Source: Frankia sp. (GTDB lineage: Bacteria > Actinomycetota > Actinomycetes > Frankiales > Frankiaceae). Taken from it: a stretch of 8,125 bases of DNA. The first letter of the stretch is position 1. Each line of letters begins with the position of its first letter. Shown here one piece after another: positions 1 to 5,807 of this stretch. Below the pieces are notes generated by a model. That model was not told the DNA's origin, did no database searches, and was given only the letters and a program-made list of their open reading frames with translations. The DNA is taken from NCBI GenBank assembly GCA_019689615.1, contig JADGHD010000198.1, forward strand, positions 1 through 8,125, in the 5' to 3' direction. A program made the position numbers and the translations under genes.

Positions 1-1151
1 TGGCGGGTGGGGAGACGGCCCCGCCGGACGGCATGACGCCGTTCGCCGACCTGCTCGGCCCGCTCGCCAGGCCCTGCCGCGTGCCGGAGGCGGACCCGTC
101 GGCCCGGGCGATGCTCGTCTACACCTCCGGCACGACCGCCGACCCCAAGGGGGTGCTGCACACGCACCGCTCGCTGCTGGCCGAGACCCACTCGGCGGTC
201 ATGCTGCGCGGCGCCGAGCCAGGGAAACGCCACCTCAGCCTGTTCCCGCCCGGGCATGTCGCCGGCCTGCTCGGCCTGCTGCGGGTGCTGGTGCACGGCA
301 GCCCGACGGCCGTCATGGACAGCTGGGACCCGGTGCGCGCGGCCGGCCTGGTCGACCGGCACGGGCTGACGGTCGCGACCGGCGCCCCGGTCCAGCTGGC
401 CGGCCTGCTCGACCTGAAGGAGCGGGGCGCGGCGAGCCTCGCTACGCTGCGCGAGTTCATGACGGGCGCCGCCGCGGTGCCGCCGGCGCTGATCCGCCGG
501 GCGGACGCCGCCGGCATCGCCGCGTACCGCTGCTACGGGTCGAGCGAGCATCCGACGGTCAGCAGCGGCGACGCCGACGAGCCGCTGGAGCCGCGCGCGA
601 CCACCGACGGCCTGGTCATCGAAGGCTGTGAGGTCCGCCTCGTCGACGACGACGTCAAGGACGTGCCCGACGGCGCGCTCGGCGAGATCGTCAGCCGCGG
701 TCCCGAGCTGTTCGCCGGCTACACGGACGAGCGCCTCGACCGGGAGGCGTTCCTGCCCGGCGGCTGGTATCGCTCCGGCGACGTCGGCCGGCTCTCGGCC
801 GACGGGCACCTCACCGTTGTCGACCGCAAGAAGGACATCATCGTCCGCGGCGGTGAGAACATCTCGTCGCCGGAGGTCGAGGCGATCCTCGCCGAGCATC
901 CGTTGGTCGCCGAGGCGGCGGCCTTCCCCGTCGCCGACCACCGCCTGGGCGAGCGCGTCGGCGTCGCGGTCGTGCTGCGCCCCGGCGGCTCGCTGAGCCT
1001 CGACGAGGTCCGGGCCCACTTCGAGGCCGTCGGCGCGGCCCGGCAGAAGACCCCCGAGCACCTCGCCGTCGTCGAGGAGCTCCCGCGTACCGCGTCGGGC
1101 AAGGTCCGCAAGCACGTCCTGCGCGCCGCCCACCGGCCCCCGTCCGCGTAG
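1..1151 (+). CDS. AMP-forming acyl-CoA synthetase (adenylate-forming ligase), 5' partial
   Basis: This enzyme would activate a carboxylic acid to its acyl-CoA in the cytoplasm using ATP, through an acyl-AMP. The reading frame is open back to base 3, so the true start lies upstream; the ATG at 33 is internal. Numbering from that Met, the ANL core motifs appear in order: A3 phosphate loop YTSGTTADPKG (30-40), A5 YGSSE (168-172), A7 GWYRSGD (244-250), A8 hinge DRKKDIIVRGGEN (264-276) and A10 PRTASGK (351-357) with the catalytic Lys357. A3 normally lies about 150-180 residues into a full-length protein, so the N-terminal domain up to A3 is mostly missing because of the window edge. All visible motifs are canonical, so it should be active. 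The substrate cannot be read from sequence. It faces the thioesterase gene convergently, 66 bp away, and its stop codon sits inside a strong hairpin. Confidence 0.93.
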   Translation, partial: AGGETAPPDGMTPFADLLGPLARPCRVPEADPSARAMLVYTSGTTADPKGVLHTHRSLLAETHSAVMLRGAEPGKRHLSLFPPGHVAGLLGLLRVLVHGSPTAVMDSWDPVRAAGLVDRHGLTVATGAPVQLAGLLDLKERGAASLATLREFMTGAAAVPPALIRRADAAGIAAYRCYGSSEHPTVSSGDADEPLEPRATTDGLVIEGCEVRLVDDDVKDVPDGALGEIVSRGPELFAGYTDERLDREAFLPGGWYRSGDVGRLSADGHLTVVDRKKDIIVRGGENISSPEVEAILAEHPLVAEAAAFPVADHRLGERVGVAVVLRPGGSLSLDEVRAHFEAVGAARQKTPEHLAVVEELPRTASGKVRKHVLRAAHRPPSA

Positions 1152-1167
1152 GGCGGGGGCCGGTGGG
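1129..1167. terminator. GC-rich hairpin between convergent genes, overlapping a stop codon
   Basis: A perfect 14-bp inverted repeat pairs 1129-1142 with 1154-1167 around an 11-nt loop. Inside the loop a T-G wobble and two C-G pairs could extend the stem. The stop codon TAG of the upstream synthetase (1149-1151) lies in the loop and inner stem. There is no T-tract on either strand, which is common for actinobacterial terminators. It lies 50 bp beyond the stop of the opposing thioesterase gene and could end transcription from both sides. Termination is inferred from structure and position. Confidence 0.7.
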
Positions 1168-1217
1168 GAACCCCGCCCGCGGGACCGTCGCCGGACGAGA
1201 CCGTCGGACGGGGGCTG

Positions 1218-2129
1218 TCAGACGGGACGCAGCAGGCCTTCCTGCATCGTGGTGGCGCACAGCCGGCCGGAGCGGTCGAGCACCTCGCCGTGGCAGAGCG
1301 CGCGGGCGCCCCCAGCCCACCGGCTGTGCTGGTCGTAGAGGAACCACTCGTCGACCCGGATCGGGGCGTGGAACCACACCGTGTGGTTGACCGTCGCGAA
1401 CTGCAGGGTGCCGTCCTGCAGCGTGCGACCGTGCGGGCCGAGCGCGGTGGACAGCAGCAGCGCGTCGGTGAAGTAGGTGAGGCAGGCCGCCTGCTCGCGA
1501 AAGCCGTCGGGGACCCGTCGGCGGCTGCGCAGCCAGACCGACTGGTGCGGCTCGCCGGCCTGGTCGAGGGCGGCGAGCGCTCGGGCGGGCAGCGACGGGA
1601 ACCGGGCCTCGGCGCCCAGGGTGTTCAGGAAGTTCCTGGCCCAGGCCAGGTTCTCCGCGCTGCCGCCGAATGTCGTCTCAGGACCGGGCAGGTCCTCAGG
1701 GTCCGGAACGTCGAGGCTGGCGACCTGGTGCTCCAGGCCGCGCTCGTCCCGGTGGAACGAGGCGATCATCGTAAAGATCGTCCGCCCGTTCTGGCGGGCG
1801 TCGACCCGGCGGGCGCTGAACGCCCTGCCGTCGCGGACCTGATCGATCTCGAACTCGATGCGGGCCGTCGTGTCGCCGGGCAGCAGGAAGTAGGTGTGCG
1901 CGGCGTGGATCCGCCGGCCGGCCGGCACCGTCATGCCCGCGGCGAGGACCGCCTGGCCGGCCACCTCGCCGCCGAAGGTGCGGCGCGCGGGTCCCTCGTG
2001 AACCCTGCTCAGGAAACGGCGCTCGTCGACGCGGTCGATGGCGAGGGCGTCCAGGACCGAGCCGGCGAGCTGATCGGAGTCACGCTGATCGGAGTCGAGT
2101 GTCATGGGCGGGTCAGAAGCCCAGGTCAC
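1218..2129 (-). CDS. tesB: acyl-CoA thioesterase II, TesB/ACOT8 type (double hotdog)
   Basis: It would hydrolyse acyl-CoA to free acid and CoA, releasing CoA or rescuing stalled intermediates. About 303 residues is normal for the family. The N-terminal hotdog carries RTFGGEVAGQA (50-60) and IHAAHTYFLLPG (74-85). The C-terminal hotdog carries VNHTVWFHAP (247-256), DEWFLYDQ (260-267), SRWAGGARAL (269-278) and MQEGLL (295-300). The WAGG stretch recalls eukaryotic ACOT8 more than E. coli TesB. TesB enzymes normally use an Asp in the (L)DHxxWFH motif; here that residue is Asn248 (codon AAC), while the C-terminal Gln296 is kept, so activity may be altered. I prefer the GTG at 2129, because AAGGAG lies 10 nt upstream and the gene then overlaps the dehydrogenase by 17 bp, suggesting translational coupling. 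An ATG at 2105 (Met9) is the alternative but has no clear ribosome site. It is the second gene of a leftward operon with the dehydrogenase. Confidence 0.9.
   Translation of the reverse strand: MTWASDPPMTLDSDQRDSDQLAGSVLDALAIDRVDERRFLSRVHEGPARRTFGGEVAGQAVLAAGMTVPAGRRIHAAHTYFLLPGDTTARIEFEIDQVRDGRAFSARRVDARQNGRTIFTMIASFHRDERGLEHQVASLDVPDPEDLPGPETTFGGSAENLAWARNFLNTLGAEARFPSLPARALAALDQAGEPHQSVWLRSRRRVPDGFREQAACLTYFTDALLLSTALGPHGRTLQDGTLQFATVNHTVWFHAPIRVDEWFLYDQHSRWAGGARALCHGEVLDRSGRLCATTMQEGLLRPV
2069..2096. repeat. 13-bp direct repeat in the thioesterase N-terminus
   Basis: GCTGATCGGAGTC occurs at 2069-2081 and again, exactly, at 2084-2096, a 15-bp period. On the minus strand it encodes the duplicated residues DSDQ-R-DSDQ-L near the thioesterase N-terminus, ahead of the conserved fold. 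It keeps the frame and looks like a five-codon slippage duplication. Confidence 0.85.
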
Positions 2130-3255
2130 GGCCGATGATCTCCTTCATGATCTCGGTGGTGCCGCCGAGGATGGTGGAGATGCGGACGTCCTGGTAGGCC
2201 CGGGCGACGGGGTACTCGAGCATGTAGCCGTAGCCGCCGTGCAGCTGCAGGCACTGGTCGACGACCTTCTTGTGCAGCTCGGTGCACCACCACTTGGCCT
2301 TGGCGGCGTCGACGGCGGTCAGGGTGCCGTCGACCACCCTCCGGATGCACTCGTCGACGTAGACCCGGGCGATGTCGAGTTCGGTCGCCATCTCGGCGAT
2401 CGTGAACCGGTTGGCCTGGAACGAGCCGATCGGCTGCCCGAAGGCCGTGCGCTCCTTGGCGTAGGCAACGGTCTGCTCGAAGGTGTCGATGGCGCCAGCG
2501 ATCGCGGAGACCGCGATCGACAGCCGTTCCGACGGCAGGTTCTCCATCAGGTGGTAGAAGCCGCGTCCCTCGGTGCCGAGCAGGTTGTTCGCGGGTACCC
2601 GGCAGTCGGAGAAGAACAGCTCGGCGGTGTCCTGCGCGTGGTGGCCCATCTTCGCGAGCTTGCGGCCGCGTTCGAAGCCGGGCGCGCCGTCCTCGACGAC
2701 GATCAGACTGAAGCCCTTGTGCCCGGCGGCGGGGTCGGTGCGGCAGACCACGATGACGGCGTCGGAGAGGATGCCGTTGGAGATAAACGTCTTCTGGCCG
2801 TTGATCACCCACTCGTCGCCGTCCCGGACGGCCGAGGTGCGGATGCCGGCGAGGTCCGAGCCGGCGGCCGGCTCGCTCATCGCGATGGCGAAGGTCATGT
2901 CGCCGGCGGCCAGCGCGGTCAGCCAGCGCTGCCGCTGCTCCTCTGTGGTCAGCCGCAGCAGGTACGGCGCGATGATGTCGTTGAGCAGAGTGAGCGCGAC
3001 GCCGCTGGAGCGGCCCCTGGCCAGCTCCTCGGCGACGACCGCGTTGTAGCGGAAGTCGTCGATGCCGAGGCCGCCGTACTCGGTCGGCACGGAGAAGCCG
3101 AGCACGCCGGCCTGCGCGGCGGCCTTGTAGACGGCCTTGTCGACGATTCCGGCGGCCGCCCACTCCTCGACGTGCGGGGTGACCTCGCGGGCGAGGAACT
3201 CCCGCACGAGTGAGCGGAACTCCTCGTGCTCGGCGGTGAACACGCTGCGGTTCAT
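2113..3255 (-). CDS. acyl-CoA dehydrogenase (FadE-type flavoprotein)
   Basis: It would catalyse FAD-dependent alpha,beta-dehydrogenation of an acyl-CoA, passing electrons to ETF. The 380-residue length is standard. Domains in order: helical N-domain (about 1-118); middle beta-domain with MSEPAAGSD (126-134) and WVINGQKTFISNG (149-161); C-terminal helical domain with ERTAFGQPIGSFQ (268-280) and QLHGGYGYMLEYPVARAYQD (337-356). At the usual MCAD-type catalytic Glu position the protein reads ILGGTTEIM (362-370), with Gly364 instead of Glu. However, LPSERLSIA (240-248) places Glu243 where long-chain and isovaleryl-CoA dehydrogenases carry their catalytic Glu, so it is probably active as an LCAD/IVD-type enzyme. 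That assignment is by motif analogy. The ATG at 3255 follows AGGAAGAGGG about 6 nt upstream. It is the first gene of a leftward operon with the thioesterase, and a candidate operator and -10 lie 60-85 bp upstream. The substrate is unknown; long or branched chains are plausible. Confidence 0.95.
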   Translation of the reverse strand: MNRSVFTAEHEEFRSLVREFLAREVTPHVEEWAAAGIVDKAVYKAAAQAGVLGFSVPTEYGGLGIDDFRYNAVVAEELARGRSSGVALTLLNDIIAPYLLRLTTEEQRQRWLTALAAGDMTFAIAMSEPAAGSDLAGIRTSAVRDGDEWVINGQKTFISNGILSDAVIVVCRTDPAAGHKGFSLIVVEDGAPGFERGRKLAKMGHHAQDTAELFFSDCRVPANNLLGTEGRGFYHLMENLPSERLSIAVSAIAGAIDTFEQTVAYAKERTAFGQPIGSFQANRFTIAEMATELDIARVYVDECIRRVVDGTLTAVDAAKAKWWCTELHKKVVDQCLQLHGGYGYMLEYPVARAYQDVRISTILGGTTEIMKEIIGRDLGF

Positions 3256-3316
3256 CTGGCGCCCTCTTCCTGGGACAGCGGCTGGGCTGGTCTCAGCCTG
3301 GAGGTATTACATCTTC

Positions 3317-3322
3317 AGTATA
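3317..3322 (-). promoter_or_regulatory. -10 element candidate for the dehydrogenase-thioesterase operon
   Basis: Read on the minus strand these bases are TATACT, close to the sigma-70/SigA consensus. Transcription would begin near 3310 and leave a leader of about 55 nt before the dehydrogenase ATG. No good -35 box was found at the usual spacing, so an activator or a -10-dominated promoter is possible. It overlaps the rightward -10 and the palindrome. Confidence 0.45.
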
Positions 3323-3324
3323 AT
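3319..3324 (+). promoter_or_regulatory. -10 element candidate for the crotonase operon
   Basis: The bases are a perfect TATAAT, rare by chance in DNA this GC-rich. Transcription would start near 3331 and give a leader of about 165 nt before the crotonase start. No TTGACA-like -35 box lies 16-18 bp upstream. It overlaps both the leftward -10 and the palindrome, so one bound protein could control both operons. Confidence 0.45.
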
Positions 3325-3339
3325 CAGTTAACCAATTAT
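3320..3339. promoter_or_regulatory. 20-bp palindromic operator candidate
   Basis: ATAATCAGTTAACCAATTAT is an inverted repeat in which 8 of 10 base pairs match, centred on the perfect palindrome GTTAAC. It sits on both back-to-back -10 boxes, the expected position for a repressor of both operons. Its core AATCAGTTAACC recurs in slightly altered form in the other divergent promoter region (7215-7228 and 7301-7314). Length and symmetry would suit a dimeric TetR- or MarR-like regulator, but the protein is not in this window and I do not recognise the motif. Confidence 0.55.
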
Positions 3340-3488
3340 GTGATAGTGTGACGTCTGCGTCCTTCGCTCGCGTCCTACGGGCGAGTCGCGGCCGGGTCGC
3401 GGACAGACCGCCCGGACCGCCCTGGTGAAGGCGCGATCGGTGCAGTGGTCATCGCCGGCGTGTGCCGGCAGAGCCGAGCAGGAACGAG

Positions 3489-3502
3489 ATGACTGATGAC
3501 TG
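3489..3502 (+). repeat. 7-bp tandem duplication carrying the crotonase start codon
   Basis: ATGACTG is repeated exactly in tandem at 3489-3495 and 3496-3502. The second copy holds the in-frame crotonase ATG. The first copy opens a four-codon frame (M-T-D-D, stop at 3501-3503) that overlaps the real start. The AGGA at 3480-3483 is 5 nt from the first ATG and 12 nt from the second. Confidence 0.8.
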
Positions 3503-4266
3503 AGGCAGCTGAGGTCCTGACCGAGCGCCGCGACGGTGTGCTCGTTGTCACCATCAACCGGCCCGCGGCGAAGAACGCCGTCAGCGAGGGGGTCGCGAGG
3601 GGCATCGCCGCGGCTATGGAGGAGCTGGACTCCTCCGACGGGCTGCGGGCCGGGGTGCTCACCGGCGCCGGCGGCACCTTCTGCGCGGGGATGGATCTCA
3701 AGGGATTCCTGCGGGGGGAGTCCCCGGTCGTGCCGGGGCGCGGCTTCGCCGGCCTGACGATGGCGCCCCCGCGCAAGCCGCTCGTCGCCGCCGTCGAGGG
3801 CTGGGCGCTGGCCGGCGGCTTCGAGATCCTGCTGGCCTGCGACATCGTGGTCGCCGCCAAGACCGCGAAGTTCGGCGTCCCGGAGGTCAAGCGGGCCCTG
3901 GTAGCCGGCGCGGGCGCCGCGATGCTGCTGCCCCAGCGCATCCCGCTCGGCGCGGCCCTCGAGCTGCTGCTGACCGGCGACCCGATCACCGCCCAGCGGG
4001 CCTACGAGCTCGGCATCGTCCAGCGGCTCACCCCCGAGGGCGGCGCACTGGACGAGGCGGCGCGGCTTGCCACCACGATCGCCGCGGGCGGTCCGCTCGC
4101 CGTGGCCGTCACCAAGCAGATAGCCCGGTCGGCCGGCGACTGGACCTTCCAGGAGGGCTGGAAGCGGCAGGCCGAGCTGCTGGAACCGGTGTTCACCTCC
4201 GAGGATGCCCGGGAGGGCGCGGCCGCGTTCGCCGAGAAGCGCGCGCCGGTGTGGAAGGGGCGCTGA
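3496..4266 (+). CDS. enoyl-CoA hydratase/isomerase family protein (crotonase)
   Basis: The 256-residue protein has the normal length of a crotonase and would hydrate a trans-2-enoyl-CoA to a 3-hydroxyacyl-CoA in the cytoplasm. The oxyanion-hole segments are visible as FCAGMDLKG (62-70) and GWALAGGFE (102-110). Both hydratase acid/base residues are present: Glu110, matching rat Glu144, and Glu130 in FGVPEV, matching rat Glu164. This favours true hydratase activity over other crotonase chemistry, though isomerase or hydrolase activity cannot be excluded. The ATG at 3496 is the only start that fits the family N-terminus; its spacing to AGGA is long because of the local 7-bp duplication, although GAG at 3486-3488 is 7 nt away. 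It is the first gene of a rightward operon; the next start is one base past its stop. Confidence 0.95.
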   Translation: MTEAAEVLTERRDGVLVVTINRPAAKNAVSEGVARGIAAAMEELDSSDGLRAGVLTGAGGTFCAGMDLKGFLRGESPVVPGRGFAGLTMAPPRKPLVAAVEGWALAGGFEILLACDIVVAAKTAKFGVPEVKRALVAGAGAAMLLPQRIPLGAALELLLTGDPITAQRAYELGIVQRLTPEGGALDEAARLATTIAAGGPLAVAVTKQIARSAGDWTFQEGWKRQAELLEPVFTSEDAREGAAAFAEKRAPVWKGR

Positions 4267-4267
4267 G

Positions 4268-5758
4268 ATGGGCGCCCGAGAACGGTTCCGCCAGCTTCTC
4301 GCGCAGGCCCCGGCCGACGCGGAGGCCATCGAGTTCGATCTGCGATGGACGACCTGGGGCACGATCCAGTCGATCGCCCGAGCCCTCGACGAGATCCTGC
4401 TCGCCCGCGGCCTGGGCCCCGGCGCCCGAGTCGGCCTGATCATGGAGAACCGCCCGGAGCACGTCGCTGTCATCATCGCGCTGCTCGCCACCGACCGCAT
4501 CGTCGTCTCGTTCAGCTCACTGCAACCGCCTGCCCGGCTCGCCGCCGACATCGTCCGCGGCAACGTCGGCGTCCTCGTCGGTTCGCCGGCCCAGCTCGCC
4601 GGCGAGGGGGTGCGCGCGGCAGCCGACCCCGCTCTGGTCCTGGAGCTGACGGCCGACGACGTCGTGGCGGCCGGGCCGGTGGACAAGACCGAGCCCCGGC
4701 CTGCGGACTTCGCGCCCGGCGTCGCGGTCGAGATGCTCACCTCCGGCACGACCGGCCCGCCGAAGCGGGTGCTGCTGCGCGAGCTGCAGGTCGACACCGC
4801 CCTGGCCACCAGCGCCCCGGAGCCACCCGGGGACCGTCTCTTCCGCAGCGGCGTGGCGATCGTGGTGACCCCGATGGTGCACATCGGCGGCTTCTGGGGT
4901 GCGGTCGCGTCGCTGTACGCCGGGCGCAGGATCGCGCTGTTCGCCAAGTTCCAGCTGGACAGCTGGGTCGCCGCGGTCGAGCGCCACCGCCCGGCTGCGG
5001 CGGGGATCGTGCCGGCGGCGATCCGTACGGTCCTGACGGCCCGGGTGCCGGCCGAGAAGCTCGCCAGCCTCAAGGTGATCACGAGCGGGACGACCTTCTG
5101 CCCGACCGACCTGATCGATGCGATGCTCGAGCGGTACGGCATCCGCGTGCTGCCGACCTACGGCGCCACCGAGTTTGCCGGCGCGATCGCATTCTGGACG
5201 GCGGCGATGCACGAGAAGTACTGGCCGACGAAGGCGGGCTCGGCCGGCCGGCCGGTGCCCGGTGTCGAGCTGCGGGTCACCGGACCGGACGGCGCCGCGC
5301 TGCCCGCCGGCCAGCAGGGCGTGCTCGAGGCCCGCGGCGCCCAGTCACCGGCCGGCACCCAGGCCTGGCAGCGGACCAGCGACCTGGCCTCGATCGACTC
5401 CGACGGCTTCCTGTGGATCCACGGTCGCGTCGACGACGCGATCATCCGTGGCGGCTTCAAGGTGCACCCGGAGACGGTCAAGAGCGCCCTGGAACGGCAC
5501 CCCGCCGTACACGAGGCGGCAGTCGCGCCGCTGCCCGACGACCGGCTCGGGTTCGTCCCGGTCGCGGCCGTCGAACTCGAGCCGGGGGCCGAGGTCGACG
5601 GGGAGGAACTGCGGCGGTTCTGCCGCGACGTGCTCCTGCCATACGAGGTACCCGCGCACGTCGTGGTCCTGGACGCCTTGCCGCGCACCCCGTCGTACAA
5701 GGTCAGCCGGATCGATCTGCTCGAGCTCATCGAGGCCCGGCTTCGCCGGGCGGCCTGA
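4268..5758 (+). CDS. divergent AMP-forming acyl-CoA synthetase
   Basis: This 496-residue adenylate-forming enzyme would activate a carboxylic acid to an acyl-CoA, or at least to an acyl-AMP. Motifs: A3 TSGTTGPPKR (158-167), A5 YGATE (298-302), A7 QRTSDL (368-373), A8 hinge GRVDDAIIRGGFKVHP (386-401) and A10 PRTPSYKVSR (472-481) with Lys478. Several normally fixed residues differ: PKG is PKR, the A7 (Y/W)xTGD is QRTSD, and the A10 SGK is SYK. The residues that contact ATP and catalyse adenylation (A3 Lys, A7 Asp, A10 Lys) remain, so it is probably active with an unusual substrate or kinetics. The ATG at 4268 has an excellent GAAGGGG 7 nt upstream and begins 1 base after the crotonase stop, so longer upstream frames are not needed. 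A 6-bp hairpin (CCGGCC/GGCCGG, 5759-5773) directly follows the stop and may reduce read-through to the next gene. Confidence 0.93.
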   Translation: MGARERFRQLLAQAPADAEAIEFDLRWTTWGTIQSIARALDEILLARGLGPGARVGLIMENRPEHVAVIIALLATDRIVVSFSSLQPPARLAADIVRGNVGVLVGSPAQLAGEGVRAAADPALVLELTADDVVAAGPVDKTEPRPADFAPGVAVEMLTSGTTGPPKRVLLRELQVDTALATSAPEPPGDRLFRSGVAIVVTPMVHIGGFWGAVASLYAGRRIALFAKFQLDSWVAAVERHRPAAAGIVPAAIRTVLTARVPAEKLASLKVITSGTTFCPTDLIDAMLERYGIRVLPTYGATEFAGAIAFWTAAMHEKYWPTKAGSAGRPVPGVELRVTGPDGAALPAGQQGVLEARGAQSPAGTQAWQRTSDLASIDSDGFLWIHGRVDDAIIRGGFKVHPETVKSALERHPAVHEAAVAPLPDDRLGFVPVAAVELEPGAEVDGEELRRFCRDVLLPYEVPAHVVVLDALPRTPSYKVSRIDLLELIEARLRRAA

Positions 5759-5797
5759 CCGGCCGCGGGCCGGCGCGGTCCGTAGTCATGTGATACC

Positions 5798-5802
5798 GGA
5801 GG
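5798..5802 (+). promoter_or_regulatory. ribosome binding site fixing the chimeric ORF start
   Basis: GGAGG lies 5 nt before the ATG at 5808. It decides this start over the out-of-frame ATG at 5803 and over any longer upstream frame running antisense or out of frame through the synthetase. Confidence 0.7.
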
Positions 5803-5807
5803 ATGCA

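Larger units (their letters stand above)
3256..3495. promoter_or_regulatory. divergent intergenic region between dehydrogenase and crotonase operons
   Basis: This 240-bp region has no credible gene. It holds an AT-rich island at about 3305-3347 in otherwise GC-rich DNA, containing the palindrome and both -10-like boxes listed separately. The stretch from 3348 to 3479 would be an unusually long leader (about 160 nt) for the crotonase mRNA if transcription starts just after 3324. It contains a 6-bp inverted repeat, GCCGGC at 3454-3459 and 3464-3469 with a 4-nt loop, ten bases before the AGGA at 3480-3483. No known riboswitch was recognised. Confidence 0.75.

Noticed and set aside
1290..2138. 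Long plus-strand ORF (282 codons) opposite the thioesterase
   Set aside because: It is antisense to a clear TesB family gene, is rich in Gly/Arg/Val, shows no domain, and is explained by high GC content leaving few stops.
2104..3213. 369-codon plus-strand ORF opposite the first acyl-CoA dehydrogenase
   Set aside because: Mirror-frame artefact of a strongly conserved gene: no motifs and low-complexity composition.
3320..3339. Insertion-sequence or phage attachment origin for the AT-rich island
   Set aside because: No transposase, integrase or target duplication is present, and the AT-rich patches coincide with -10 boxes of divergent genes, which a promoter role explains better.
3348..3488. 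Riboswitch or small RNA in the long crotonase leader
   Set aside because: Only short generic GC hairpins are visible, with no recognisable aptamer core or anti-terminator arrangement.
4205..4267. Upstream extension of the second synthetase starting inside the crotonase gene
   Set aside because: The added residues are Arg/Pro-rich with no family resemblance, while the ATG at 4268 has a strong GAAGGGG at ideal spacing.
3328..5142. 604-codon minus-strand ORF across the crotonase and synthetase
   Set aside because: It spans two real genes and their junction on the other strand, is Ser/Arg/Ala/Gly-rich and matches no family I recognise.
5735..5773. Two tight hairpins (7-bp at 5735-5751 and 6-bp at 5759-5773) as a full terminator after the synthetase
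   Set aside because: Both are short with 3-nt loops and no T-tract, and the next ORF follows 49 bp later with a good ribosome site, so read-through is more likely. They may only attenuate.
4345..5793. 482-codon plus-strand ORF in another frame of the second synthetase
   Set aside because: Arg-rich frame-shifted shadow; the ANL motifs are all in the 4268 frame.
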